Assembly (NCBI RefSeq): GCF_023546765.1
Contig: NZ_CP097484.1
Span: 2,760,001 to 2,824,000, forward strand
Reading direction: 5' to 3'
Origin: Methylobacterium tardum
GTDB lineage: Bacteria; Pseudomonadota; Alphaproteobacteria; Rhizobiales; Beijerinckiaceae
Length of the DNA stretch: 64,000 nt
Every line of letters starts with the position of its first letter. The stretch's first letter is position 1. This document shows positions 40,012 to 49,238 of the stretch, piece by piece. Under the pieces are notes generated by a model that had not been told where the DNA came from, ran no database searches, and worked only from the letters and a program-made list of their open reading frames with translations. Made by a program: the position numbers and the translations under genes.

Positions 40012-42768
40012 GTGTCCGATGAAGTCCTCCGCATGCAAGCCGAGGTGCAGGACCGCTACAGCGGCCCGCTGAAGGCACTGCGAGCCCAGCTGCTCGACAC
40101 CGCCCGCACCGGCAACAATCACAGCGAGACGCTGGCCAAGGGCTTCGGCGCCGTCGAGGGCGCGCTTCAGAAGACCGCTCGCACCGCGTCGAGCGTCGTC
40201 AACCCGGCCTTCGCCGCGCTCGGCGTGACCGGCCTCACGGCAGGCGCGGCCGTCGCCGGAATCTCGGCTGCGCTGAACAAGCTCACCACCAACATGTCCG
40301 GTCTGGGCCAGTTGAGCCGAGAGAGCGGAGTAGCGGCCAAGACGCTCCAAGAATTTTCGTCTGTGGCCGGCCGGTTCGGCATTGAGCAGGATGCTGTTGC
40401 CGCCGCGACCAAGAACTTCGCCGCTCAGATGCGGACGTTCTCGATCGGCACCGGTGACGCCTTCAACTGGGTGATCCGGCAGGGCCGTGATGCGGCTGGC
40501 CGCAAGGCGTTCCAGGATTTCGCGACCGACCTGCAGCACACCTCGGACGAGGGCGAGAAGCTCAAGAAGGCGCTCGCCTTCATGGAGACAATCCGTAACC
40601 CGGTTGAGCGGGGCATCTTCGCTCAGCAGTTCTTCGGGAATCAGGACCTCGGCCGCATCGCCGACGGCCATCTTGGACCAGTCCTGGAGCTGTTTCGGAA
40701 GGCGCGCGAAAAGCTCGGCGAGTTCAAGATCGAGGACGTCATTGACGCCGAGAAGTTCGACCGTTCGCTGAACAGCCTCAAGGGCTCGATGCAGCGCCTC
40801 GGCACGACGATCGCCCGGGAGGTGCTGGGCCCGGCCACGGACCTGACAACCTGGGCGGACGAGCTTGTATCGGGCCAGCGCGCCGACGTGACCAAATCGC
40901 TCCGTGAGGGCCTGCAGGGCGTCAAGAAGGAGCTCGGCGAGATCAACTGGAAGCAGTTCGGCGAGGACACGGTGAAGGGCCTGCAGGCCGGAACGGCGCT
41001 GGCCGGTTCACTCGCCAGGACGATGCACGAGATTGCAGAGGCCATCCACGCGATCCGCGGCGGTGAGTATGCTCAGGCTGCTCGTGGCCTCGACGGCGCC
41101 TCCGGGCCGCTCGCTCGCGCGCTGGCCCCACGGGTCGGCGACGATGAGATCGACGCTCAGGAGAACGTCGACCGCTTGCGCAAGATGAAAGAGGTCGCCG
41201 ACGAGGCGGGGCAGCACCTCATCGGCCGGACGCAGCAGCGCCTCGGCCTGCTCCCAGGCTCGGACCAGGCCGGCAAGGATCTTGAGGCAGCGGAAGCGCG
41301 CTTGAAGGCGCTCCAGGGCCGCACGCCCGAGCAGCGCCAGAAGGACTTCGAGGCGTCCGAGAAGCTCCGCAAGAGCGTGGACGGCCTCACCGACGAGATG
41401 AAGGCCAGTCGCGGCGGCGCCACCGTCCAGAAGCAGTCCATGGACACGCAGGGTGGCCTGTTCGGTGGCGCCACGGTGCAGACGGCTGCGTTCGGCGGCG
41501 GAGGCGGATTCCGACGGTTCGGCGGCTACGGCGGGGGTGCGAACCTGCCCGTGGGTGGTGATGACCCCGTCATTCACGGCGGCCCGCAAGGGGGCCACGC
41601 GACGGGTCCGCAGGTGGATCGCCCACGCCCGGCTGGCCCACAGGTCGAGCGCCGAGGCGGATCTGGGCCGGGCTACCGCGGTGAGCAGGGACTCGGCGGA
41701 CTTGCGGGGCGCAGCTTCGGCGGCGGCGGCCGGTTCAATGGCCTGGGCGGGACCCGACCCAGCATCCCGCCGATCGGGCCGCGGCCGGCAGTGCCGTCCA
41801 TTGATTTGCCGGGTGGCTACACGGGCAATGACGGGCGCAGGGCAGCTCGCAGCGGCATGACGACTGGCGGTCGTGAGCGCGTCGCGTCGTGGCTGGAATT
41901 CATGCAGCGCCCCATCGACCAGGGCGGAATGGGGTTCACCCGTGACGAGGCCTATGGCCAGATCGCGATGATGCAGGGTGAGAGCGGGCTCAACCTGAAC
42001 CCGGCGGCTGAGGGCGATCACGAGGACCCTATACGGAAGATCAACCCTCACGCCTTCGGCACCGTCCAGTGGAGTGACGCCCGCGGCAACAAGCGATTTC
42101 CGATGCTTCGGGCGCTCGCCGAGCGGATGGGCAAGGACTGGCGCGACGTAAGCGTGCAGCAGCAGATGTACCGGGCCGAGATGCTGCGGGAGGGACGTGG
42201 CGGCTACAGGCACGTCTACGACGCGATTAAGCGCAACGGCACGGGCGAGGGCTCGCTGCGGTTCGGCATCAACGGATACGAGAACCCGCAGAAGAAGGAT
42301 CTCGCTTACGCGATCCGCAAACCCTTCCTCGACCGACTACGTCGCGATCAGTCTGGCCCAACTGCCGAGCGCGCGGATGGTGACGGCACCGATCTGCTGC
42401 CGGGCGGCGCTCCTCGGCTCATACGGCCTAACAGCATGGGCGGTGCGCACGGCCTGACCATGGATCAGGCAGCCGCGATGCGCGAAGGCAAAGCCGACGG
42501 CGCCGGCTGGGCGGCACGGGAAGCCGCACGGAAGACGTTCGAGGCTCAGCAGGCCGAGGCGGCTGGCTTACGGACCGGCGGAGCGAGGGTAGCGGCGACC
42601 GCTGCGCGTGCCGGAGTCGTGGCGATGCCCAAGGTGGAGAACAACGGGAGCGTGGTCGTGAACGTTCTGGAGCCCGGCCCTAAGACCCGGGTGGCGACGA
42701 CGGCCAGCGGCAAGCTGTTCCAGGACGTCGTGCAACGCAGCGGCGCTCAGATGCGCCGGGCGGACTAA
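40012..42768 (+). CDS. Phage tail tape-measure-like protein with a C-terminal phage-tail lysozyme domain
   Basis: A 918-residue protein with a GTG start and an AGGAGA ribosome site. Residues 1-450 are helical and Ala-rich, with a hydrophobic segment (FAALGVTGLTAGAAVAGISAAL, about residues 68-89). Residues about 480-610 are Gly/Pro-rich low complexity (GGGGGFRRFGGYGGG). Residues about 620-735 match a phage-tail lysozyme (VASWLEFMQRPIDQGGMGF, IAMMQGESGLNLNPAAEGD with the catalytic Glu, FGTVQWSDARGNKRF). It would set tail length and cut peptidoglycan on entry. No tail-tube genes are nearby. Confidence 0.82.
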   Translation: MSDEVLRMQAEVQDRYSGPLKALRAQLLDTARTGNNHSETLAKGFGAVEGALQKTARTASSVVNPAFAALGVTGLTAGAAVAGISAALNKLTTNMSGLGQLSRESGVAAKTLQEFSSVAGRFGIEQDAVAAATKNFAAQMRTFSIGTGDAFNWVIRQGRDAAGRKAFQDFATDLQHTSDEGEKLKKALAFMETIRNPVERGIFAQQFFGNQDLGRIADGHLGPVLELFRKAREKLGEFKIEDVIDAEKFDRSLNSLKGSMQRLGTTIAREVLGPATDLTTWADELVSGQRADVTKSLREGLQGVKKELGEINWKQFGEDTVKGLQAGTALAGSLARTMHEIAEAIHAIRGGEYAQAARGLDGASGPLARALAPRVGDDEIDAQENVDRLRKMKEVADEAGQHLIGRTQQRLGLLPGSDQAGKDLEAAEARLKALQGRTPEQRQKDFEASEKLRKSVDGLTDEMKASRGGATVQKQSMDTQGGLFGGATVQTAAFGGGGGFRRFGGYGGGANLPVGGDDPVIHGGPQGGHATGPQVDRPRPAGPQVERRGGSGPGYRGEQGLGGLAGRSFGGGGRFNGLGGTRPSIPPIGPRPAVPSIDLPGGYTGNDGRRAARSGMTTGGRERVASWLEFMQRPIDQGGMGFTRDEAYGQIAMMQGESGLNLNPAAEGDHEDPIRKINPHAFGTVQWSDARGNKRFPMLRALAERMGKDWRDVSVQQQMYRAEMLREGRGGYRHVYDAIKRNGTGEGSLRFGINGYENPQKKDLAYAIRKPFLDRLRRDQSGPTAERADGDGTDLLPGGAPRLIRPNSMGGAHGLTMDQAAAMREGKADGAGWAAREAARKTFEAQQAEAAGLRTGGARVAATAARAGVVAMPKVENNGSVVVNVLEPGPKTRVATTASGKLFQDVVQRSGAQMRRAD

Positions 42769-42771
42769 GCC

Positions 42772-43335
42772 TTACTCCCGCTGACAGGCGTTCGGCGGGT
42801 TCTGCAGGGCATCTTTTGCCTTCGGATTGCCCTCAAAGGCACTCTTCACCAGCCGGCCACACCGGGACTCCGGCTTGCTAAGGTATTGGCCTGCCACATC
42901 ACCTACGCAGGCAGAGCAAAGCCCCATCTGCGATAGGGTGTCCTCCGTGTCGTACCGGCGGAGCTGCGCGGGCGTGAACTTCTCGCGGATAATGTCGACC
43001 GGATAGAAGGTGTCCTCGTCATCCTGGTAGTCGGACTTCGAGCCAATCTTGCAGTTGGTGAGGCGCAGCGCCTCGACCTTCTCGCCCTTGATCGTCACGT
43101 GCGTCGGGTAACAGTAGCCGCCATGGGAGCAGAACACGGCACGCTTCGTCGCCTTGCTGACCCGGTACTGGGTGATGGCCGCGTCGATGTCTCCCTTCGC
43201 CAGGATCGAGTCGGGAGCCTCGATGGCCGGGACATCGCGCAACGCGATCGCCTCACAAGCGTCCCAAGCCCAGGCCCTGTCGATACCCCCACCGGCAGCG
43301 ACGACGAGAGCGAGGGCGGCGAGGGCTGTGCGCAT
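42772..43335 (-). CDS. Secreted Cys-rich hypothetical protein, 187 aa
   Basis: A signal peptide in residues 1-23 (ALAALALVVAAGGGIDRAWA) precedes a mature part with seven Cys residues (DACEAIAL, AVFCSHGGYCYPTHV, TNCKIG, MGLCSACVGD, RCGRLV, NACQRE counting several pairs). Disulfides are likely in the periplasm. On the opposite strand to the phage genes, so it may be a separately acquired cargo gene, for example a superinfection or envelope factor. No family recognised. Confidence 0.75.
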   Translation of the reverse strand: MRTALAALALVVAAGGGIDRAWAWDACEAIALRDVPAIEAPDSILAKGDIDAAITQYRVSKATKRAVFCSHGGYCYPTHVTIKGEKVEALRLTNCKIGSKSDYQDDEDTFYPVDIIREKFTPAQLRRYDTEDTLSQMGLCSACVGDVAGQYLSKPESRCGRLVKSAFEGNPKAKDALQNPPNACQRE

Positions 43336-43461
43336 GGCGGTAGGATAGCTAAATTTTGCGAGCCGAAAAATGGGGAGAGATCCCTGAACTTAAGAGAAAG
43401 TCGAAGCTGTTGAGTCGTCCGTAAGGCGCGCGCTCCTCAATCCGCCTTGTCATAGAACGAC

Positions 43462-44214
43462 CTAGTTCGTGCACGGCATAGCTGCATCTACAGCTACTGC
43501 ATGGGCAATACCCATTGTGATCGTCCATTGCCCTTGCGCCTCAAGATAAGCCTTCAACTTGATGTAAATATCGCTCCCAGTCAGTATCGTGGACGCAGTT
43601 GCACTGTACTCCCTCGTAGGCCCACACTCATCAAGCAATCCTTCGATTGTCCGGGTCAGCCTTCGCAACGGACGCATCGGCCGAACAGCTCCTAACACTT
43701 GACGATATATAGTATCAGCGTCGAGCAATCTCTCGTTTATGGATTCTCCGATTTCGAAACGCACCTTCGTCATTCTAAGCGAGTTATTTAAATCCAATAC
43801 TTCAATAGTATTTTCACCTTCAGTGCTGAGGTGTTTAAAGCGATAATTCTTCAGACAGAGATGATCTTTCGGATTTGCCCGGGTTGGATCGACAATGTCA
43901 CCCTCGGCGATTACGTCGTAACCCCCTTTCTGAACATTGCAGCGCTTGCAGGATGGCAACAAATTGAACCAATCAACGACCAAATGTGCGTGATTGCTCT
44001 TACATAAAAAGTGGTCTACCTCCATGTACTTAGACTCTTCATTTACAATAGCCTCGCAATAAACGCATTTCGAATGAGACATGGCCATCAACGTGGATCG
44101 AATATAATCTTTGTTCCACACCGAGGCTTCGCTTCTCGCGAATTCTGCGATTAATTCTGTCTGCACTTGCTGGGTTAGTTCGGCGGGTGACGGAGCGCGG
44201 CTGACTCTGATCAT
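43462..44214 (-). CDS. ptuB: HNH endonuclease, PtuB-like (Septu defence)
   Basis: A 250-residue protein. The HNH/treble-clef motif is complete: CVYC (50-53), MEVDHFLCKS with His68, NLLPSCKRC with Asn84 and Cys89/Cys92, then CNVQKGG. This DHF..KS...DWFNLLPSC pattern is that of PtuB, the nuclease of Septu. Its start overlaps the ATPase stop (ATGA), so the pair is translationally coupled. GC is clearly lower than the host. The predicted action is cutting phage DNA when triggered by the ATPase. The assignment rests on motif pattern and gene pairing. Confidence 0.85.
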   Translation of the reverse strand: MIRVSRAPSPAELTQQVQTELIAEFARSEASVWNKDYIRSTLMAMSHSKCVYCEAIVNEESKYMEVDHFLCKSNHAHLVVDWFNLLPSCKRCNVQKGGYDVIAEGDIVDPTRANPKDHLCLKNYRFKHLSTEGENTIEVLDLNNSLRMTKVRFEIGESINERLLDADTIYRQVLGAVRPMRPLRRLTRTIEGLLDECGPTREYSATASTILTGSDIYIKLKAYLEAQGQWTITMGIAHAVAVDAAMPCTN

Positions 44215-45401
44215 TTATCCGCACCCAGCACGGGTGCGGCCTGAATTCTGACGAGCTTGCGCATATTGTTTCTTGGATGGAGCATGTGTTCAATCGCGTG
44301 CAGACTTGATCTCAGTCGCGCAATATCCTCATCATCTAAGGCTTCTTCAAAACTGCGAAATAGTTCTTTCTTTATTTCAGAGTCCGTATCCTCCATGCCC
44401 ATAACGTCTTCCAAGATTTCTTCGATAGTCCACCCTTGGAAGCCATAATCAGAATGTGGCAAGTCCGAAACACGAGGAAAGCCACCGTTAAAATTCACCA
44501 ATGCAATAACTTGATCGGATTTCGCGCTCTGAATCATATGAGGACTATGGCTCGTGACTATGATCTGAGCGTTTGGGAAAGTTCCTTGAAGCGCAAGAGG
44601 TATGTTTTTCTGCCACACAGGGTGGAGATGTAAATCAAGCTCATCTATTATTATAATCCCGGCGAACTCTTCGGCCGCCACTCCTAAGCTGCGGGCCTCG
44701 ATTTCTTTTATTATTCCCAGTAGTAAAGACAGCGACGCCCGAAATCCAGAGGAGAGCAACTCATACTGCACCAGGCCGTATCTTGTGTTAACCATTACAT
44801 CATATGTTTGAACGTTAACGTGAGACAGACTTACCGTTGGGTCCAGAAGAGAAAAACACTTCAAAGACAATTCCAGATTTTTCCTGTATTCTGGTGGCCA
44901 CGAGTCGCTCCTGGGCTCAAAAAGCCATCTATTGGCAAACCAATTTTTTATATCGTTGTATTGAATGCCTCTTTGCGCAAATTCATTATTCATATGCTCC
45001 TGGCGAATTTCTCCAGGACTGATGTGCGGAAGTCGATGGTACTGGAAATCTCTATTTGTGTTCAGGAAGATTACATTATTTGCTAAGCTACGCTGTCCAT
45101 ATGGCTGATCACCCCCTGCCGGGTCAGTGTTATTTACAAATCCCTGAGCGTTTATGATCCGATCGTTTTCTTGGACCTGATATACGATCTCGCCTGGCAT
45201 GCTCGCAGCAGTGTTGCGCCTGACCATTTGGTTTTGAAATGCACCGTTGAAGCAAGAAGAGGCTAGAAGCAGCAGAGAAGTTTTGCCGACGCCGTTGGTT
45301 CCACAAATCAAATTGTACCGAGGATTGAAATCAATCCGGATTTTATCGAAGCAAGCGATGCGCTCCGCTTTAATGAAATTGAGCCTGATACGATCTGCCA
45401 T
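44211..45401 (-). CDS. ptuA: AAA-family ATPase, PtuA-like (Septu defence)
   Basis: A 396-residue SMC/ABC-type AAA ATPase. Walker A GTNGVGKT (residues about 34-41), a signature-like SSGFRASLSLLLGI, Walker B GIIIIDELDLHLHP and the switch VTSHSPHMIQS are all visible. This set with an adjacent HNH nuclease defines Septu (PtuA-PtuB). The start is uncertain; the ATG at 45401 begins exactly at the domain (MADRIRLNFIKAERI), with other in-frame starts at 45428 and 45461. GC is low, pointing to foreign origin. No retron or TIR gene is adjacent, so it looks like the basic two-gene form. Confidence 0.85.
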   Translation of the reverse strand: MADRIRLNFIKAERIACFDKIRIDFNPRYNLICGTNGVGKTSLLLLASSCFNGAFQNQMVRRNTAASMPGEIVYQVQENDRIINAQGFVNNTDPAGGDQPYGQRSLANNVIFLNTNRDFQYHRLPHISPGEIRQEHMNNEFAQRGIQYNDIKNWFANRWLFEPRSDSWPPEYRKNLELSLKCFSLLDPTVSLSHVNVQTYDVMVNTRYGLVQYELLSSGFRASLSLLLGIIKEIEARSLGVAAEEFAGIIIIDELDLHLHPVWQKNIPLALQGTFPNAQIIVTSHSPHMIQSAKSDQVIALVNFNGGFPRVSDLPHSDYGFQGWTIEEILEDVMGMEDTDSEIKKELFRSFEEALDDEDIARLRSSLHAIEHMLHPRNNMRKLVRIQAAPVLGADK

Positions 45402-45498
45402 GGCACAATGATCCCAAAACTGGTTCATGATCCAACGATCTTGATGAGCGTCGGAAATCACGCAATTAAGTTATATTTAGCTGAAATGCTTGATCATA

Positions 45499-45723
45499 CT
45501 AGATTAAGTCCTGGCGTTTTGGCCTGGAGCCATGAGCGCAAAGCCAATCCGCTAGAATGTGTCGCACCGCTTCTGGGCGCGTAGGCTTGGGCTCCGGCTG
45601 ATCTGAGATCCAGGCGTCGAGCGGCGCCAACTGCTCAGGCGGCAGCCGCACGTTCACAGGCGTGGCGTCGATCCGAGGCCGACCGCGCGAAGATTTTCTA
45701 GCGCTAGCTATTGCGGCCTCCAT
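45499..45723 (-). CDS. Ribbon-helix-helix-like DNA-binding protein, 74 aa
   Basis: The segment RGRPRIDATPVNVRLPPEQLAPLDAWISDQPEPKPTRPEAVRHILADWL has the beta-strand (VNVRLP), helix, turn, helix pattern of the RHH (CopG/MetJ) family. It lies upstream of the Septu pair on the same strand and could regulate it. Two copies of a 14-nt operator-like repeat overlap its start, suggesting autoregulation. No ribosome site precedes the ATG at 45723. Confidence 0.7.
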   Translation of the reverse strand: MEAAIASARKSSRGRPRIDATPVNVRLPPEQLAPLDAWISDQPEPKPTRPEAVRHILADWLCAHGSRPKRQDLI

Positions 45724-45735
45724 TTTCTAGCGCTA
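45693..45735. promoter_or_regulatory. Operator-like direct repeat with palindromic core at the RHH gene start
   Basis: ATTTTCTAGCGCTA occurs at 45693-45706 and 45722-45735, a 29-nt period. The core TAGCGCTA is self-complementary. One copy overlaps the start codon side and one lies inside the first ten codons. This fits cooperative binding by the ribbon-helix-helix protein and could also control the divergent gene at 45,807. Confidence 0.6.
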
Positions 45736-45806
45736 ATAATAACGAGCCGACCGAGCGCTTGCAACACTCGATCGGCCCTGACCACGCACGTCCGTCGGAG
45801 ACGATC

Positions 45807-46073
45807 ATGGCTACCCGTCATTCTACAGCACCGGCGCGCGCCGGTGAACGCTCTCGCTCGCCCTCGGCACTTTACAATCGCGCCAAACCGCCGCTGGAGG
45901 CCGACGAGGCTGCGCCCGGCACCGTGGAAGCCTGGGAGGCCGTCGCGCCGATCCGACCCGACACGGCGCACGTCCGGGCCCCGCGCTTCCTCGACCTGGC
46001 CGGTGAGTTGCTGACCGCCACCCTCATCATCGCCGGGGGCGTGTTCGCCTACGGCTACCTGCCGGTCGCGTGA
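45807..46073 (+). CDS. Small island protein with one C-terminal membrane segment
   Basis: An 88-residue protein. The N-terminal 60 residues are polar and Ala/Pro/Arg-rich. Residues about 65-86 (LAGELLTATLIIAGGVFAYGYLPV) form one hydrophobic segment at the very end. It is divergent from the RHH gene across the operator repeats. Function unknown. Confidence 0.65.
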   Translation: MATRHSTAPARAGERSRSPSALYNRAKPPLEADEAAPGTVEAWEAVAPIRPDTAHVRAPRFLDLAGELLTATLIIAGGVFAYGYLPVA

Positions 46074-46083
46074 GGAGGCTGCC

Positions 46084-46908
46084 ATGAGGAAGCCAAACAC
46101 AGCGAAGGCCGCGGAGGCTCGAGACCTCCGCCAGCGCGCCGCCCAGGCTCGTGATGCCGCTGGGCGGCTAAGGACAGGCGGCACGCATCCCGATGCCGCC
46201 CTGTTTGCCCTTGGCGAGCAGTTCATGGCCGCCTGGGTGGCCGAGGAGGCAAACGGCGACGAGCCGGAGTACCGAGCTTGCTCGCGCATCGCCCGGAAGA
46301 TCGTGCATACCCCGGCTGTGACGGTTGCGGGGTACGGCATCAAGGCGCTGCTCCTGGCGCGCCTCGACAGTGACGCCTCCGGTCCACACGCGCCGATCGA
46401 GCCTCACGGTCCGGCCGACAGCTGGTGGAACGTGCTGCGCCAGGTGCAGCAGGGGGCGGCACGGCTGGTCAACGTGCGCGATGTGGGAATGCCCATGTCG
46501 GCAGCCTCAAACCGGGAAATTCCTGGTTTGCCCGTGACCGAGCCCGTGCCACCCAGATCCTGCGCCCCTTTCAAACCCGAGCTCAGCGGCTTCTCGGTCG
46601 AGCAACTCGCCCGCCTCTACCCTGTGCTGGTGCGCGCCAGCGAGGTGTTGAGCAGCGCTGAGAGCGCGCCGTGCTTCTGGTATGCGGATCAGACCCGAAC
46701 CGACGCCGGATGCATCATCAACTGGGAGACGGACCGGATGCATCGACTTGCTTCAGAGGTCGTCCTGGAGATCCGCCGCCGGCAACCCGTCGGCGATGAC
46801 GAAGCCGAGGAGCGGGCGAACACGCTGCTCTCGCACATGGTGCTGACCGGCGGCGTCGCCGAGCACCCCGAACTCATCGCCGAGATCAACGCCACGTGGG
46901 GAGCCTGA
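46084..46908 (+). CDS. Island hypothetical protein, 274 aa
   Basis: Good ribosome site (GAGGAGG) before the ATG at 46084. The N-terminus is a charged helix (AEARDLRQRAAQARDAAGRL). The remainder includes DAALFALGEQFMAAWVAEEANGDEPEY and a helical C-terminus (HRLASEVVLEIRRRQPVGDDEAEERANTLLSHM). No family recognised. It lies 10 nt after the preceding gene and just ahead of the next, so these form a small operon. Confidence 0.72.
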   Translation: MRKPNTAKAAEARDLRQRAAQARDAAGRLRTGGTHPDAALFALGEQFMAAWVAEEANGDEPEYRACSRIARKIVHTPAVTVAGYGIKALLLARLDSDASGPHAPIEPHGPADSWWNVLRQVQQGAARLVNVRDVGMPMSAASNREIPGLPVTEPVPPRSCAPFKPELSGFSVEQLARLYPVLVRASEVLSSAESAPCFWYADQTRTDAGCIINWETDRMHRLASEVVLEIRRRQPVGDDEAEERANTLLSHMVLTGGVAEHPELIAEINATWGA

Positions 46909-46910
46909 CC

Positions 46911-47156
46911 ATGAGCAACGTCATTCCGTTCCGGCGCCGCACACGACCGGTCATCCTCGACACCCGTGCTCGCATCGAGGGGGCCCTCGCCTTGGCGCTC
47001 GACACCGTCGACCACCTCGTGGCGGCCCTCGACATCATCGACGGCGATGCAGACCTCGAGGACGGCGGTGATTCGGAGCCGAGCCTTGGGGCGCCCGAGG
47101 GCCATGCCTCACAGGTGGTGTGGCTGAGAGGCGGCGATCGGGATTTGGAGGAATGA
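46911..47156 (+). CDS. Small island protein, 81 aa
   Basis: Begins 2 nt after the preceding stop. The protein has a basic start (SNVIPFRRRTRPVILDTRARIE) and then an acidic helical part (ALALDTVDHLVAALDIIDGDADLEDGG). No family recognised. It overlaps a possible next gene by 4 nt (ATGA). Confidence 0.6.
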   Translation: MSNVIPFRRRTRPVILDTRARIEGALALALDTVDHLVAALDIIDGDADLEDGGDSEPSLGAPEGHASQVVWLRGGDRDLEE

Positions 47157-47335
47157 TCCGAGCATCCACGCCCGCCCGGCAGTTGGTTCGGACTGAGAAG
47201 GCGGGCGTGGAGGTCAGCTGCGACACTGACCGTTCCCCTTGGAGCCGCGAACATGTCCGGTTGATGTCCGCCCCTCACGAACGCCGCTCGCGCGTCCGGC
47301 GCAGGCAGCCGAGAAGTGAATTGCTGAAATTTTGA
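47153..47335 (+). CDS. Possible very small basic protein, 60 aa
   Basis: An ATGA overlap with the preceding stop is the main support. The product is short and Arg-rich (RREHVRLM... not otherwise distinctive) and has no recognised feature. It could be a chance frame near the right end of the island. Confidence 0.3.
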   Translation: MIRASTPARQLVRTEKAGVEVSCDTDRSPWSREHVRLMSAPHERRSRVRRRQPRSELLKF

Positions 47336-47455
47336 GCAGCAGATCGGACCGCGCACGTGTCCCGAAGGCAGCTGCCGACCGATCGCGCTGGCCTGTGCTG
47401 TTACCCCAGATGATACCCCGACCGGTTCGGCCGGGTACCCTGAAACCTGCTAAGT

Positions 47456-47544
<89 letters not shown>

Positions 47545-47578
47545 ATGCCGCCTTCGGTAGCGGGCGCTGCGGGCCTGA

Positions 47579-48769
47579 TCAAGCGGGGGCGTCCAGCCGT
47601 AGAGCCAGGCGTAGCGGTCGCGCATGCCGTCTGGGCCGAGGCGGGCCATTACGGCGTTGCGCGCGAGCGAAACCAAGGCGCCGGCATGGTAGGTCCGGCC
47701 ATTGCTCCGCGCCGCCTTCTGGACCCGCCGCACCCGGGCGGTCCGGGCGTCGGAGAACGCGGCGAGCGCCGCCGGCACATCCGCCTGATCCGCAAGAACG
47801 CGCGTCAGGACAGCCGCATCCTCGATCGCAAGGGCCGCGCCCTGCGCGAGATAGGGTAGGACCGGATGGGCCGCGTCACCGATCAGCGCGATCCGGCCGC
47901 GGGCGAGCGGGCGCGCCACGGCCCGGTCGGCGAGCGACCAGACCAGCCAGGAATCCGGCAGGCGCAGGAGGTCGCGCAGGGGGCGCGCAGCCGCGGAGAT
48001 GCCCGCGCAGCACGGCCGGCTCGCCGAGGCGGCCCCAGCCCTCGTCGCCCACCGCCTCGGGGACCACGGCCACGACGTTGAGGAACTGGCGGTCCCGCAC
48101 CGGATAATGCACCACATGCCGGCCGCGGCCGAGCCACAGTCCTGTCGCGGCGCCGCGCAACAACTCCGGAGCCGCCTCCATGGGGACCAGCGCCCGCCGG
48201 GCCGCGGCCCGACCCGGGCGCAGCGGGGCCGCATCGAGGTGGGGCCGCAGGCGCGAGCGCAGCCCGTCCGCCCCGATGGCGAGATCGAAGGCGAGATCCT
48301 GGGAGCCGCTCGCCCCCTCCACCGTCAGGACGGCCTCGGACGGCGTCTCGGCGAGCGCCGCGACGGTGCGTCCCATCATCAGGCGGATCGCTGGACGGCT
48401 GCGCAGCGCGTCGAGCAGCAGCGTCTGCAGGTCGGCCCGGTGGATCACGTAATAGGGCGCGCCGAATCGCCTTTGCGCCTCCGCGCCGAAGGCGACGCCG
48501 CCGATGCGGCGGCCGCTGTCGAGGGCCCGCACCTCAACCCCGGGCGGCTCGCTCGCCGCCCGGCGCAGGGCGGCCGAAAGGCCCAAGGCGGCCAGTACCC
48601 TGCTGGCGTTCGGCGAGATCTGGATCCCGGCTCCGACCTCGCTGAAGCCCGTGCGGCGCTCGATCACCGTGACGGCGTGGCCGGCATCCGACAGGGCGAG
48701 CGCCGCCGTGAGACCGCCGATCCCGGCCCCGACGATCCCGATGCGCAGAGGTCGAAGGTCCGAGGACAC
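47579..48769 (-). pseudogene. FAD-dependent aromatic monooxygenase (salicylate hydroxylase-like), frameshifted
   Basis: The N-terminal half from ATG 48769 has the FAD motif GIVGAGIGGLTAALALSDAG and a DG motif (GADGLRSRLR). In a run of five G (47979-47983) the frame is lost. The other frame gives LRDLLRLPDSWLVWSLADR and the GD motif GDAAHPVLPYLAQGAALAIED, both typical. Removing one C (minus strand) restores it. The restored frame then has no stop before the tRNA. One extra C in a second five-base run (47585-47589) would give a family-like end GWTPPA and a TGA at 47579, so a second indel is suspected. Substrate unknown. Confidence 0.82.
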
Positions 48770-48782
48770 TGCGAGTGCGCGC

Positions 48783-49040
48783 CTACTCCGCCGCGAGCTT
48801 GGCGTCGTCCCGCCACACGCAGGCCTGCGGCTCCGCCTCGTCGGCCTTCAGGCCGGCGCGGTAGCGGTAGAGCGTCGAGCAGTACTGGCAGATGATTTCA
48901 GAGTCGGCGCCCATGTCGAGGAAGACATGCGGGTGGTCGAACGGCGGCAGCGCGCCGATGCACATGAACTCCTTCACGCCGACCGTGATCACCGGGACGC
49001 CCGGCTCGTTGTGGAAGTGCGGTACCGCCTTGCCTGCCAT
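48783..49040 (-). CDS. Zinc-finger protein, zf-CHCC (NDUFS6-like)
   Basis: An 85-residue protein with the CHCC pattern: Cys in EFMCIGALPPFDHPHVFLD, His in the same segment, and CQYC in EIICQYCSTLYRY. This is the conserved alphaproteobacterial family related to the complex I accessory subunit NDUFS6. It starts at ATG 49040, 13 nt upstream in order of the FAD monooxygenase. Confidence 0.9.
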   Translation of the reverse strand: MAGKAVPHFHNEPGVPVITVGVKEFMCIGALPPFDHPHVFLDMGADSEIICQYCSTLYRYRAGLKADEAEPQACVWRDDAKLAAE

Positions 49041-49238
49041 CCGGCCCTCGCCTGACCCGAACCCAATTGCGCGGCGACTCTGCCTGCGCACGCCCGGGTG
49101 CCTCGCGGCCGCTTATGCCGCCAGCCCCGCGACCGGCGCAAGCCTCGCCCGCCTCTGCCCGGGCCCCGCTTGGCCTGCTGCCTCCCAGACCGTACATAGG
49201 TCGCACGCCCGATTGATGACCCGCGAAAAGTCCCGACG

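Noticed and set aside
43462..45723. Retron, Gabija or restriction-modification system
   Set aside because: No reverse transcriptase, TOPRIM, helicase or methyltransferase gene lies next to the ATPase/HNH pair.
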